A stretch of 64,000 nt of DNA, taken from the NCBI GenBank assembly GCA_032622095.1, contig CP136061.1, positions 134,999,587 through 135,063,586 on the forward strand. The letters are read 5' to 3'. A program made the position numbers and the translations under genes. The notes beneath the pieces were generated by a model, which did not search any database, was not told the origin of the DNA, and saw nothing but the letters and a program-made list of their open reading frames with translations. Shown one piece after another: positions 11,101 to 24,062 of this stretch (position 1 is its first letter; the number at the start of each line of letters is the position of its first letter). The stretch comes from Siphonodentalium dalli (Eukaryota; Mollusca; Scaphopoda; Gadilida; Siphonodentaliidae).

Positions 11101-11378
11101 GCAGAAAAAGCCAAAAATTTCAGATACTGGGATAGTTGATTAACACAATTATTTATATTTTGCATTGCAGTACCGGTACCTGCAATAACAATATATCATT
11201 CTAATTTCTATGACTCGTATGAGTATAATTATAAAATATTAATTATTATGTTTCAATTTTGACATTTTATATATGTCATTAATAGTATAATGATATCGAT
11301 GTTGGGGGGCATAGCTCCCCACATTTTGGCAAATAAATTTTATATAAAACACTTGGGAGTTATTATTTCTGGGAGATT
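11101..11378 (+). repeat. Retroelement split direct repeat B2 (3' end)
   Basis: Copy of B1 ending TTTCTGGGAGATT, which marks the 3' end of the element. It contains the GGGGGGCATAGCTCCCC hairpin and an AATAAA near 11332, a possible polyadenylation signal of the element transcript. Confidence 0.88.
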
Positions 11379-14292
11379 GTATATAGCATGGCATATAGCA
11401 TGGCATATATTTTATATAATGTGATCTGGGGTTCGAAAATAAAGTGGGCCTTTAACTAAGTCAACACCCTTCGCGTGAGGTCTTATCTCCACCAAAAACA
11501 GTAAGGTTGCGATCACGATTGCCCAAAACATATAATTCCAAATCAGTTCAGATCGATGTAACGTACACGTGTGTCCACCAGAACACAACGGTCGTATTCC
11601 TGTACTCGAGACCACGATTATTCAACAGCGTGACGTCACAGTTGGCCATCACGATGAAATATATAGGCAACCAATCGTCCCACAATTGAAACCCAGCGTG
11701 TTACAGACGTCGGCAACAGCACATAACAATACCGTTGACGTTTTAAGAAATTTAAGTGGTAAACGTGCATCGATAATGTGCGAGATATGGAAGTGTGACC
11801 TTTTGAATCAATTCCAGCGTGACGTCCCGAGAAAAGAACATCAAGAGACGCTCTCCCACGCATGTGGATGCCCCAGTGAAATCCCTGACCCACAATAAAC
11901 GTAACCTAGGCGGGCGTTCGCCAATTTTAATTCGGTTTCTCAAAATACACGAATCAGCTTTGGTGACATTTATAAAAGAATAAAATATTAATCCTACAAT
12001 AGCAAACTTGACGGTCGCGGCGAGGGAGTCTGGTTTTAATTATATTCGCCCACACATTGGTTTATTGAGACGTCATGTCACAGTCAAAGAAAACCACAAA
12101 CGCCACCACCGCCGTCGCTTCCATCTCCGCCGCGGAAATACCGTGCCGTCCAACTTAACCGCATATAATCGCATTTGGGGATCACTCAATAGACGGTGTT
12201 ATATGCCTGATTTTGAGACTTATAATATACACAGGACAGTCCTGTCCTGGAGGGTTGGAAACTTCAGGACAGCCGCAGTAGCTACCCTTAAATCAACCCA
12301 TGCGATCCACATCTCCATGCAGGGACCAGGAATGATAGAATACAGTTTATATAGAACTATAAATCGTTTAGTATTTCCCATTTATATATATCAATATGTA
12401 GTCTTGATGCATATATTAATTGACCAGCACTTAGGCCAAAAATGCTACGTACTTGTTGAAATGTTAATTGAGTGGGGACAAAATAGTCATGTAAGAAATG
12501 ATAGCAAAAATTGCCGGCCTCTTTATTTTGATTTTAAGAGAATCGAGGGGAACAATTGTTGTCGATCGTAAAAGGCAATGCAGGCCTATAGGCAGTACCT
12601 TCGAAAATTTAAAAGGACATGGCTCATTAGACCATCCAAATAATTTCTACGTATATTGGAAGGAGGAATGTGCATGACAGGTCGGTACATACATGCATGG
12701 AATAGCGAGTTGCAGGCTTTATGTACTCTGCAAAAGATTTGCCAAAGACATGGCAGTTTCCGATATTTCGCACAGTAGTGAATCAAACGCTCTTGTTTTT
12801 ACCATATCGAGTATAAACTAAAAAATATGTTGTTTTTTTTTCATTTAGATGTACCTGCAATATTCAATAGCGACACAGACTATTACAATCTCAAGTCATT
12901 GGTTGTGCTCGGAGTAAACATGACAACAGTTTAAACATTTCAAGAAATTGAAGAACATGCAGCTCGATTCAATATACGAACATTCTGGTTACTTTTCGTT
13001 GAACAGTATAATGTCCGCAAAGTTGACTTCTGTGGCTATTTCCTTATATGGAAGTATTCATATGTCCTGTTTTATCACTTGGTGGATGCCATCACTTCCG
13101 GAAACGTTAATCCCGCGATTATCAACTTCCCATCTGATATTACAGGTCATCTAATTAGTTGAGTCATATCTCGTAACCTCTACAATCCCTCACTCGAAAC
13201 CTATCTCGCGATAAATTGTGTGGGCGGCCATGTTCATTTCCCAAGATGCATTAATTATGGAATACTAAAATCAGCGACGAGGAAACGGACACATCGACTA
13301 GGTCTTCGGAATCGGTGACCCATATATTAGAACATCAAAACATATCTGAATCACGTGGCGTGGTATCTGTTTGATTGGCGTGCACCAGAGCAGAAACAAT
13401 GTGGATCAATGGAGTGGGATTACCGGAGCTGACAACGGATCAGTACCTAACCACATTTCACAGTAAACCATGGTATTGCCAGCGACAACGTACGGGTTTT
13501 TATAAACGTGATATGGGGCAGAGGCTTAGAGCAAGCATTGTCGGTCGGAATTTGTCGTAGAATGACTAAGTTTCCATCTAATCGGAGTTGGGTATCCGTC
13601 GCGAAAGTGCGAATCACTGTATTCCCCGTACGATTCCAACGTATAGAACAGGTTTTATGACCGTTTGATAAAACCACACCTATCGAGGTTTGTAGAACAA
13701 TGTGGCTGATCAAGTTCCCTACATGATCTTCAGATGATATGTAATGAATGGATATATAAAAAACTTAACATAAGCAGAAATTCTTCCTACCTAAAAACCT
13801 AAATAAAAGTACAGTAAGTGTGTTTATATTTTCCAACAAATGGCTGATACTTAAATGTTGTGTCGCAGTTATCATACTGTATACCAAATTAAATAAAACT
13901 GTTTTCATGCAGCGGATTTTGAAATATGAGGAATGTTAGGCAAAAATGTGCGTCTATAGGCCTTGCTTAAATTATGAGTATTACTACTTCTTACCAAGAG
14001 TCTGTAGCTGTGAACTATAAAGGATTGACAAATGCGCTTCATATTCAAATTTAATGTATTTGTTATTGGATTTTTTTTAGATTGTCCATTCGCGCAACAC
14101 GAGCTCTATGTCGAGTTAGTTTTATAGTTTAGACATCTTATTTTAACAGAAATTTACAAAGAAGTCGGAGCAAAAGAATAATGTCAGTTATCACAGGTTT
14201 ATCATATTTTAATAGACTAGATTATGGTAGACTAGACAAACAATTTCCTGTAACATGCAATGGCATTCAGTTTCATTACACGTCATTTTATG
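11379..14292. other. No supported gene
   Basis: Starts with a short tandem of ATAGCATGGCAT. Several frames of 60-187 codons occur, the longest at 12008-12571 on the plus strand. None shows a domain, splice context or repeated relative in the window. Base composition between 11500 and 12330 is somewhat more GC-rich than its surroundings, which by itself lengthens chance frames. Confidence 0.45.
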
Positions 14293-14436
14293 TACAGTAA
14301 TGCTCTAGTTAATCGACTCCTTAACCACAGCAGAGTTATGGGTAACTTTTCAGGATTTAGTCGGAAATATGGCTTGTTGCCATTCATCGGAAAGCTCTCC
14401 CCGGTTAAGGAGTCGATTACTTAGGGCATTACTGTA
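14293..14436. mobile_element. Palindromic TA-flanked MITE, copy 1
   Basis: Inverted ends CAGTAATGCYCTA..TAATCGACTCC inside TA/TA. Both halves carry the ends, and the interior TTAGTCGGAAATATGGCTTG is shared with copies at 20838, 43446, 45296 and 54308. TA duplication and CAGT ends fit a Tc1/mariner-type non-autonomous element. In this copy most of the right half is deleted after GGAAAGCTCTC. Confidence 0.82.
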
Positions 14437-15438
14437 TATACAAGAGTATGATATGTCCGCCTGTGAGTCCGGATTTTCTCCCAGACTGCTGGTCCTATTT
14501 CAACCATATTTAGTGTAGTGACTCGGGGTACCCTGTGGTACATGTGCCGTATGCACATCCGACGCTGAATAAAGGCTCCCTTCGGGAGCCTGTTAAGGGA
14601 GCCTGTTTCAGCTATATATATAGTACGCATATATTTGCATACATCAGTTCATATATGAAGACCGGTACAACTGTAAGGACAAGGGTATAGTGTTGCAATA
14701 TCACAGTTCACCGTTACCAATTCATGCGAAGAAATGGTTGCATACGGGATGTGGCATATGGGATTGCACTGCTTTGTGGTGATGGATATGGACAAGATGT
14801 CTTAACTTAAGAACGCAAAAGCAATGGAACCCCAAAGGTAACCCATTTTCTCGAAATTTGAATCAGTAACTTTCAACACTCGGCGCGGTTGTAAGACTAT
14901 GCCAGTTTATTTATATATTAATGGAAATAATTCGGTTGATGAAAATTGTTAGTCAAATCAAAAGAACATGAAAGACCAGCCATTTTGTTTCATGGCAGTT
15001 ATTCAGTGTCTTGTTTTTCTAAATATAAAATAACTTGTTGACCGGGCAGAACAGAAGTATTATTTATTACATGATCCTACCCCTATTCCATTCAATAAAC
15101 CCGTTCTATAAATTGTTCTATAAAACGTTCGTTTCATAACAGGAAATAGTGACAGGTGACCTTTGACTTCCGGTTTGCCGTCTGTCTACATTCCGTACTA
15201 TATGTCTCAAAATACCACGGCTTCCATTATTTTTCCAACAAACAGTTATCTCATTAAATATACGCAATTAAATGCATGAAAGAGTCTTTATTTATCTGGG
15301 ACTATTTCTTTACGCGGGCAAGCAACGCATAGTTACGCGAAACGTCATCGCAGGCCTTATAGAAGCCGATGTTAGTTTTCATGTCCCATTTGTTGATTTA
15401 TGTATGTTTTGTCGAGGTTTTGGATTATGTAATAAATA
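14437..15438. other. No recognisable gene
   Basis: Contains a short direct repeat of GGGAGCCTGTT near 14585-14605. Otherwise unremarkable AT-rich sequence. Confidence 0.45.
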
Positions 15439-15590
15439 GAATCTACAACTCGTCCCCAGTTTATAGAGGAATTTACAAAACTCGTCCAGTAAATTAGTTC
15501 TGGACCTCGCCAAAGGCTCGGTTGCGACCCTTTTCACTGGACTCGTTTTATAAATTCCGCTACAATAAACGGGGGACTCGTTGTAGATCC
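15439..15590. repeat. Palindromic element, 'GAATCTACAAC' family, copy 1
   Basis: Arms begin GAATCTACAACTCG and end CGTTGTAGATCC. The inner blocks 'AATTTACAAAACTCGTCCAGT' and 'ACTGGACTCGTTTTATAAATT' are complementary. A related double copy lies at 61841-62153 next to an ABHD6-like exon. No coding capacity. Confidence 0.75.
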
Positions 15591-17007
15591 TCTATATATA
15601 TATATTGACTCCCATTTGGTTTTCTGCGTCATTCATGAGTTAAGAAAGCAGTAGTATCAATGAAACTGAAAGAAACAATAATTCAATTTGCAATTCTTAG
15701 CAGGAAGTAGCAATAAGTGCGGTTAATAAAACAACCTGGTTAGAATAGGAGGCGGACGCTAAAATGGATCAAATTTGGAGATGGATATAGAGGTGGGAGT
15801 AAAACATTTGATGGATAGAAATTGCACGGAACGTTGGGTCCAACAATTCGGGGAAAAATCAACCTTATATGCATGCATTTTTAGCCCCCCCCCCCCACTC
15901 CGTTGTTGTAGGAGGACTGGGAAGTAGGAATATGAGTATCTGGGGGACATAACTGCCTGTGTTAAATGTGACATTACTGATTTCATGCGTAACATGATTT
16001 TCGGAATTATTGCAGGCCAAGTAGGTGTGTTTGCCCATGTAATGGGGATATGGCCCGATTGCTCTCCCTTTTTTTGTCATCGGCGCTTGTACGATAACGA
16101 TATCGGATCATCATTTATTTGAAGTACAGCATACCCTTAAAATGTGTCCAAAATTGCTTGAAATTATGAATTGCTATACCCAAACACAAGAAAGATGTAA
16201 TTCCCAATCAATTCCTCAAAATGCATATGAAGTTGTGCATGAGAGCCGTTTTCAAATAATGGATTTGGTGCGCATGGTTTACAGTTGCGGTTTCTATAAT
16301 TATGGCCATACATCGACGAAACCGTGAATGAAATGCAGATAGCATCTCAAAATTAGCATTCACAGAGAAGTGCAATTTATGAATGAAATTACGCAATACT
16401 AATTTTCTTGAGCGTGCACAAATTAAAAAGCGTGCGTCCGGCAACGCCTAGTCCAACATTCTAGATGTTTTTGTTCTTGTGTGTGTGATATTTGTTTTCC
16501 CCTGTTGTTCAGCATTTGATGCTTGTTTGAATTGAATCTTCTCATTTATGTATAGGTATATATGTTTTTGTTCTGCTCTCTATAATATACAAGCATTGGT
16601 TTGTTTTTTGCGGACAAAATGTTGTCGGTGCTATTTGGCACACTTCTTAAAAAACAACACTTCCTGATTTTCAAGAAGAAAAAAAAATTGTTCGTACTTC
16701 GACTAATAAAACAGAGAGTGCGTGTACATGCATGTAGACCAGATAACAACATCCGGAATCATGACGTATCTCCATTTGAATTGGAACAGTACCTACATGT
16801 ATAGTTCAGAAAAGTTGTCTAGTTAAGAAATGGATGTTGCTTTTGTTGCGTTCCATGGAGTATGGACGCAAGTCGGCCTGATCCTTTGTATGGAACGCGA
16901 AAGCATTCCACACATAAAACATGTCAACTTGCATCATTCTTCAAGAAACGCAACAAAATCAATACCTACTTCTTATATTTACACTCAAATTTCAGATTGA
17001 AAGAGCA
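15591..17007. other. No recognisable gene
   Basis: Includes a C-run at 15886-15896. The frames here are short and unsupported. Confidence 0.45.
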
Positions 17008-17388
17008 TTTAAAGTGACCTGAAGCACTCCGGTGGGGTGATCAAATAGAAATTAAGAATAATCTTGCTCAAAGTAGTTATTTGTTACGAATATTAATCCA
17101 AATTGACGATACACACGGTCATTCTTATATATATTAATTAAATGCAATGACTCTCGATGGCGAAGTCATTTGTGTTGGATTATCGCCGATAGTTGCGTCC
17201 CGAATCGAGATGTAAATATTTACAATTGGGCGTATAGTTCAGACGATGTTTTCTATGGAGTGGTATGGTCGATTTCTTTGATATTTTCGACGATGTTAGG
17301 AGAAAGCTGCATTCCACAGTTTGGCATAGCGCCTAAGTACTAACTTATCAATTTCACGCCCGAACAAGTCCATAATATATGTCTTTAA
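17008..17388. mobile_element. TTAA-flanked element, 'AGTGATGTGAAACACTCC' family, copy 1
   Basis: About 375 bases between TTAA sites. It shares with copies at 23685 and 43988 the blocks 'GGTGATCAAATAGAAAT', 'AATGACTCTCGATGGCGAA', 'GTAAATATTTACAAT' and 'AGTCCATAATAT.GTCTTTAA'. The termini are complementary for only a few bases (TTAAAG...CTTTAA). A TTAA duplication points to a piggyBac-like or Kolobok-like transposase acting in trans, by inference. Confidence 0.72.
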
Positions 17389-17392
17389 CGCC

Positions 17393-20108
17393 GGTTTTGA
17401 ACGATATTCTGATCGATATTCTGGCATCGCGTTGCAAGTGGCGTTCATACACAATAGTGTTGCAGTTCAGTAGCATCAAGTCTTTCAAATTTCCAGCCGC
17501 GAGGAACAGATATGTCTGCGATGTTGGAATAATTGATCACATCAGCTACGTATTTGATGGGTTAAGATTCGGCTAGCCGGAATTAATCGCTATGATCTGA
17601 ATTACTAATTGACTCCCACGCGATCTCTATGCACGGCTCCTGTCACTGCTGGGAGACTAACTGGCACAGTCAATAAAATAGAATCGCTGCATGGAACCAA
17701 ATAGAGGCTATCGACCTTGACACATAAACAGGATCAGATCTACTTTAAGAGCCTTTTATATAAAAAAAACGGCTGACGCCCAGGAATAAAGATCCCAGCA
17801 CATTATACCAGATTTCAACCTCAAACCTGCGACAACTTAATCGCATTCAGTGTTGCATGCGGTCCTCCTTTCCGTGAAACATTCTTCCCTTCCTGTGTCA
17901 ACGAATATAATAGTTAAAACACAGCATTTAAGAAACAATAGCCCTCCAAAACCAAAAGTACATTTTATATATTACGGTACTGGAAAACTTCACAACGAAC
18001 TCGGTAGTCATTATATAGAGAATGGACACCATGCATTGTTTGATGTAATATAATAAATAATGCATGTCTTGTCGTTGACTATTCCAAAAATAGTGGTCAT
18101 CGATGAGTAGAGTATTCTATTCTATTCGATTATATTCTATTCTATTCGATTCGATTCGATTCGATTATAAGACCACATAAAAGTATTCATATATTTATCG
18201 ACCTTTTATAAACTCCGAAACTGGACCGGAATATAGGTATAATTTGGGCCTCTAAACCACTATGAGGCTTTAACTCTTGCAATATTAAATACTCGTCGAC
18301 GAGTAGATCCCTTAGGAAAAGGCCATGAACTTATTATCTAGATATTTACCACCAATGAAAATTAATTTTCCTGCACTTGTATTATCTTTTCGCCTGTTTG
18401 TCGTCTGTTTTCATTTATTGACTCCAAATAAATGATAGATTATAATATTCCAAAGCATACTTTTATAACTGAATGTTTACTAAAATAAAGTGCGTGTATA
18501 TATAATTATGTGGAAAGTTGAACACATTTTAAAACATTATTATTTCGGTAATACATTTCAGAGTCTAAAGATAGCACACCTCTTCCCAACAAATTTGATA
18601 GATTCCAGGTTATAATAGATATGAATCAATAACACATGTCCGAAAAAGTTTATATCAATTAATATAAATTTTATTCAGAATGAATTATGACATTCGTAGG
18701 ACAGTTTTATGCGCTATATTTAGAACAGAAATCCGCACGAAAACATTCGGAGCGCATCAAGAGAGAGCAATATATATTGTTAACACCCTCAATCAAGGCA
18801 ATTGGCTGCGGACACACGTATCACAGTAGCGATGGCATAGTAGGTGTGACAATTTATTATGGTGCAGTTTGGTGACAACTAGTTGTCATAATTAATATGC
18901 CATAACTAGCTATGTCGCCCGCTGCATATTCGCACAATGAGCCCTCCAAAGTTCGTTATAATCAGCCTTTTTCTTGTTTTTGGTCCTTGTATAGTTCGCT
19001 TTGTTTATTCCAGATATTTTCTTGCAGCTGAATTTCCTCCAACGCAGCTTCATCGGCCCACATGCATGATCATATTTGTGGAATTATGCGTAGAACTATA
19101 ACGTCGCAAAATAAAAAATGCAATAGGGGAACTGTCTTAATAGGCATGAAATTAATATAAGTTGATATACATGAATTGAGATCATATCAACAACACGCAC
19201 TGCGGGCATGATATGTGAGTGAATGACGGATTGCCACTGTCAAACACAATTCTGGACGATCGAACGTGCAATTGTATATATCGTAGAGAACACAATGTAG
19301 CAACACGTAATGAGTAGATTTCAACCTTGGTGAAACGCAATTGGTTAATTGGTCGAGTCGACTCATTGTGCGGAAACTCAGCGGGCAACATGACTATAGA
19401 ATATGACGGTCAATTGTCACCAAACTGCACCATAATAAATTGTCACATCTACTATGCCATCGCTACTGTGGTACTTGTGTCCGCACCCATTTGCAGCTCA
19501 GCTAAGAGATTTTCCGCGAATTATGATAAAAGAAAACCAATTTATATTATGCCTTTGTAGACAAATAATATACCCCATATTCAGTTGTATCTTATTTTAT
19601 TCACAAAATAACTATTGGTATCCTTGTTGTTGTTGTTGTTGTAATTGTGGCTCGGAAGATAGACCATCTTTAAAGATGATTATAACTTTGACAACACAAA
19701 ACTATACCATTGGTGCACGAGTGAGCCCAAATATTGAATTAAGTTTTAACAATCTATCAATCATTCAAGTTTTTATTTTACGTCACACCATGTATGTATG
19801 CCTACCCGACCCGAGTAAACTGACCTTTTACCCCGCGGAGAGGGATAGGGAGGGACGGATGTCGACACTGCGTATGAACTGTTACACCGGAAGTCGTTCT
19901 ATCGCCGGTTTGTGATGTTTTTCGCGACTTTTTGACAGTTAAAACTCAATTTTGGAGCCATCGAGCTGATAATTCGATGAATTTTTCCATTCCCCTCACA
20001 ATCGGTGGCCCAAACGAGCGTAATAATAACGAACATTCCATTGTGTGCATGTGTCATAACAACGACGAAAACCGCGAATTTTCATATTTGTTTGGGTTCT
20101 CTCTCCGT
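17393..20108. other. No recognisable gene; short repeats only
   Basis: A piece at 18061-18116 matches one arm of the palindrome at 47498-47625 (GTTGACTATTCCAAAAATAG). The stretch 18360-18480 resembles the interior of the element at 40490-41824. A (TTG)n run lies near 19626. The frame at 19454-19915 has no recognisable domain. Confidence 0.45.
18112..18168. repeat. (ATTCT/ATTCG)n microsatellite
   Basis: Imperfect pentanucleotide tract alternating ATTCT and ATTCG. Confidence 0.9.
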
Positions 20109-21755
20109 TTAAAGGTATTCAATCCGATTAGACGCTCATAAATTACTATTTCTTTGGCTTTGGGGGCAAAAAATATTCGAGTCGAGAAACACACCCTTCA
20201 AAGCTCAGAGTGATCAAATATCGATTTTTGAAATGTGTTAATTTTTGGAGATGTGGGCCACTTCCACGTCTCAAACGGACAAATTGCGGGAAACAAGTTT
20301 TTTACTCAGCTAAAAAAAAATTTACTCAAGCCTTTTACATCAAATAGGTTATCAAATTTGACCCATAAAGCAATATAAAGAATTAAAAACTACGAATACA
20401 GCATTTTGGTTCATGTAATAGCTTGGTTTTGCTTCAAAATCCAATGTTTGATACTTCAAATTGAGTCATTAGAATGCATCACTATTTGTGTTGCCACATG
20501 CATAATGGCACAAGCCAAAATCTGGAACAGGCAACTTTTTCACCAATGACTTCGCAGTGTAGTATATTGTAACATATACACCATGCTGTCCATGCTATAG
20601 CTATACTACAGTATGGTATATACCATGATGATTATCAGGGTGTATAAAGCATAGGGGATCGTAAAAGGCTTTCATATTCCGTTAGCAGCTAAAAGAGCCT
20701 GACGAACATTTCAGAAAATTAGTATGGAGAGATTCCGCTTCTAGCTATTGTATACGGGGTGTATAGGATTTCTACGTGTGTATCCTCAGCAACTGAGAAC
20801 TACAAATATATGCATGTGTATCACGTGGATGATGTTACAGTAATGCCCTAAATAACCGACTCCTTAACCACAGCATAATTATGGGTAATTTTTCAGGATT
20901 TAGTCGGAAATATGGCTTGTTCACCGAGAGCATTCCGATGAATGGCAACAAGCCATATTTCTGACTAAATTATGAAAAATTACCCATAATTCTGTTGTGA
21001 TTAAGGAGTCGATTATTTAGGGCTTTACTGTACTTTAAATTAACAATGAAGACGAGACACCAGTTTCAATAACACAGATTGAAAGCAATACAACTATTGA
21101 ATTATTTACACAAAACCGTTTTGTCTACCTCCACAACTGTTAATTATAGGCAGATAATGACATTACTTCAATCCAGCAAGGGCTTTCCCAGTTTTTATGA
21201 TCACATAGTGACAGTTAGTCTAAGATGCCCCCAATTTTGAACATTTATAATTACGCATGTCCCTTCAAACAGCATCATCACATTCACTCACAAACGCACA
21301 AACAACGATGCATTTATAATCCGAATTACGCTCCAAACTTACTATTTATTTGGCTTCGGTGGTAAAAAATATTTGATTTGAGTCGAGGAATCCACCCACC
21401 AAAGCTCAGAGTGATCAGATATCGATTTTTGAAATTTGTTACATGCATTTCTCGAGATGTGTAGTTATTGGTGGCCTGATAAAAAGTAGCCAAACCGACG
21501 GTCTCGGACCAGATTGTGGATGAAGATGGATAACACTAAAAACAAATGGCTTTGGCGGTAGATATATTGACAATCCGATCATATTTCGTTGAACAAAATG
21601 TTGATAAATAACACGTTTTGGACAATGTTGTACTATAGTTAGCATTATTTTTGGGCAATTAATCGATTCTGATAACTAAAGTGGCATTAAAAAAAATGTT
21701 GTTGTTGGAATCTGATGATATATGGGGACAATCGAATCGGATTGAGTACCTTTAA
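20109..21755. mobile_element. Composite of TTAA family 'AGGTACTCAATCCG' with nested MITE
   Basis: The outer ends are TTAAAGGTATTCAATCCGA and CGGATTGAGTACCTTTAA. The characteristic block (ATTACTATTTCTTTGGCTT, GAGTCGAG, AAAGCTCAGAGTGATCA) occurs twice in the same orientation, near 20140-20240 and 21330-21440. A TA-flanked MITE sits at 20838-21030. It is either two adjacent copies or one element enlarged by insertions. No transposase frame is visible. Confidence 0.65.
20836..21032. mobile_element. Palindromic TA-flanked MITE, copy 2
   Basis: A nearly complete palindrome from CAGTAATGCCCTAAATAACC to its complement, with arms of about 85 bases and a loop at CACCGAGAGCATTCC. TA lies on both sides. 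Confidence 0.85.
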
Positions 21756-21909
21756 ACCCCGTGTCTATACAAGCATACATATATAGCCTCACTCGCACAA
21801 GTTAGTCGCTTAAAATAAGCAACAAGTGAGTTGAGTCACGTGGTCTGGCGTTAAGTTACAATCCTAATACACTCATTGCAACCACTGGAAGCGGAATATT
21901 TCTATCAAA

Positions 21910-22791
21910 CCCATGTCACACTCAGGCCGGCGCTTGCACTGCGCTGCAAAAGTACCAAAATATGAGTAACACGCAGGAGGAGCGCCGAAAACTGTCCCAA
22001 ATTGTCAAACTTTAAAAACAAAGTATGCTCCTATTGCGTTCCTACTTTGTCAAGTCTCACGCTCTTATTGCGTTCAAGTCGCTGTCATTGTGATGCTAGT
22101 ACGTTCTCAATACGTTTGCAAACCGCTCTCTGCGCGGGCGCGGAGAGTGTAAATAGTCAGTTTTTAGTTTGTGGGGAATATACCCAACAATCCGCAATAG
22201 ATTAGCTGTCCGATTAAATCACTGTCACACTCCGCTGCGACCAGGCCGGGGCTTGCATTGCGCTGTAAAATTATCAAAGCGCCGAGCAAAGCGCACTGAG
22301 GTATCTAAGAACCGATTGGTGACGCAGTAACGTCGCAGTCGACACTGGCTAGGACGGGAGGGTCCCCGTGATCGCCTCTGAGTGCCAGAGCGCCGCGTTT
22401 GTTTTGTGCATGCACAAAACAAGCGCAGATGTTCGGCGTTCTGACCAGGCGCAGTACCATCGCCACGACAGCGCAACGCGAACGACGTGGGCGCCCCGTT
22501 GACATAGCAAGGACTGTGACAAGCTACTCGTGGTCACAGCAAGAATTCATCTGCAACTGCAGTAAGCTTACTACGCCTTGGTCAGAACGCAGAGCATTTG
22601 CGCTTGTTTTGTGCATGCACAAAACAAGCGCGGCGCTCTGGTGCCTATGGGCGACCATGGAGACCCTCGCCCGTCGTATAGCCAGTGTCCATTGCGTCAC
22701 CAATCGGTTCTTGGAGACCTTAGTGCGTTTAGAATGTGCGCTTTGATACTTTTGCAGCGCAATGCAAGCGCCGACCTGAATGTGACAGGGG
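21910..22791. mobile_element. GC-rich foldback element
   Basis: The ends CCCATGTCACACTCAGG and CCTGAATGTGACAGGGG are complementary. A further left end lies inside, at 22221. From there to the right edge two arms of about 240 bases are complementary (GGGGCTTGCATTGCGCTGTA, CCGATTGGTGACGCA, GCCAGAGCGCCGCG). Each arm contains the near-perfect 32-base palindrome around TTTTGTGCATGCACAAAA (22395-22426 and 22600-22631). The long frames seen here on both strands are products of the GC-rich palindrome, not genes. The superfamily is unknown; no clear target duplication can be seen. Confidence 0.78.
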
Positions 22792-23684
22792 CTTTACATA
22801 CATATTTGGTTGTTTGAGCTATCAGTATCAGATCACCTAAATCATCTCAAACTTGACCTGTATAGGGGTGTGAGTATAATTGTGTCAATATTTTGTTCAT
22901 AAAGTATTGTCAGAACCTTGAATGTATATATATTTAGCTCCAAACTGTTTATGTAAATATCTTTTATAAGAATAAAATAATAGAAACAAACTTGACCTTG
23001 ACCTGCATGTGTGAGTTTTGAATGATGCCAGAATTCACGTGTTTATGAACATTCATTCGTAGCCAGCCAGCCGTATGGCACAGTCGGAAATCGAGCCTAA
23101 ATTGAAAGAACATGGCGCAATTAATATAAACATTATATTTCACGTCGATCTTCAAATTGGCAAACCTGTAGTGCTTCACGAAGAAGCGGCACCAAGACGC
23201 GGCGTGCTGAAAAGAATGGTAACTCGTCGTGTTTACTGTAAGTGGCAGCGCCCTGATCATAGCAACGATTAGAAGAAGAATTTCACAGGAAGTGGTATCT
23301 TGATTTCGGTTAATTAACGAAATCGCGCGATTCTTGTTTAATTGTTGATATTTCGATATGCTTTGAAGTATCACATTGGATAATATGGGAACATATTATT
23401 TTGGCGCGTATTTTATGAGTGACGACAGCAGTAATGTGAATGACGCGGTATGATATTGTTAAAGGTGTATTCAGGATTCCAGACCTCCAGTTTCAGCAAC
23501 AACAGACACACTTTAAATGTAACATCGTTGTTTTGCTTTGCTTTGTTCCACGTGTCCCCCGAATTTTTTTTTTATCCCACCCCAATAATACTAAATGGTC
23601 AATTTTTTTCTGGGGACCTGTGCTTTATTCCATTGAAAGTGGTTAACCCCAACATAATGTGATCAATATATTATTGTATATACT
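22792..23684. other. No recognisable gene
   Basis: Mixed AT-rich sequence. The frame on the minus strand at 22964-23374 shows no domain. Confidence 0.4.
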
Positions 23685-24062
23685 GTTAAAGTGATGTGAA
23701 ACACTCCGGTATAGGGTGATCAAATAGAAATGGAGAATAATTTTGCTCAACGTTGTTATTATTTACGAATATTAATCCAAATTGACAACACACATCGTCA
23801 TTCATATATTAATTCAAAGCAATGACTCTCGATGGCGAAATCATTTGCGTTAGTTTATCGCCAATAGTTGCGTGCCGAATCTGATGTAAATATTTACAAT
23901 AGAGCGTAGTTCAGGCGATGTTTTCCATGGAGTGATATGGTCGATTTCTTTTTAATTTTCGGTTATGCTAGTAGAATGCTACATTCCACAGGTTGGCATC
24001 GATCGCCTGATTACTAACTTATAAGTTTGACGCACCCGAAGAAGTCCATAATATGTCTTTAA
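23685..24062. mobile_element. TTAA-flanked element, 'AGTGATGTGAAACACTCC' family, copy 2
   Basis: Same landmarks as the copy at 17008, with TTAA at both ends (ACTGTTAAAGTGATG and GTCTTTAATAC). Confidence 0.75.

Larger units (their letters stand above)
3103..11378 (+). mobile_element. Degenerate Ngaro/PAT-type tyrosine-recombinase retrotransposon
   Basis: The element is bounded by split direct repeats in the order A1 (3103-3382), coding region, B1 (10491-10762), A2 (10763-11042), B2 (11101-11378). This arrangement is known from Ngaro and PAT members of the DIRS order. Between the repeats lie, in order, the C-terminal part of a reverse transcriptase, RNase H, a tyrosine recombinase and an SGNH hydrolase-like frame, all on the plus strand. 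There is no aspartic protease or DDE integrase, which argues against an LTR retrotransposon. The gag region and the reverse transcriptase palm with its catalytic Asp pair are missing. A second transposon (3718-7595) interrupts the coding region, so the element proper is about 4.4 kb. It also carries an in-frame stop and two homopolymer frameshifts, so it cannot be autonomous. The order DIRS is secure; Ngaro versus PAT rests on the repeat layout and the SGNH frame. Confidence 0.88.

Noticed and set aside
11569-11898. 109-codon frame with overlapping minus-strand frames
   Set aside because: Open frames in several phases over the same bases indicate GC-richer composition rather than coding.
12008-12571. 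Longest open frame outside the recognised genes, 187 codons on the plus strand
   Set aside because: No domain, no splice context, basic/low-complexity start (KENHKRHHRRR), and shorter frames overlap nearby. In 64 kb one frame of this length can occur by chance. An exon of an unknown gene cannot be excluded.
19454-19915. 153-codon plus-strand frame
   Set aside because: Includes a (TTG)n-encoded Cys run and no recognisable domain.
22225-22817. Cluster of frames on both strands containing 'FCACTKQ' and similar peptides
   Set aside because: They arise from the two complementary arms of the foldback element.
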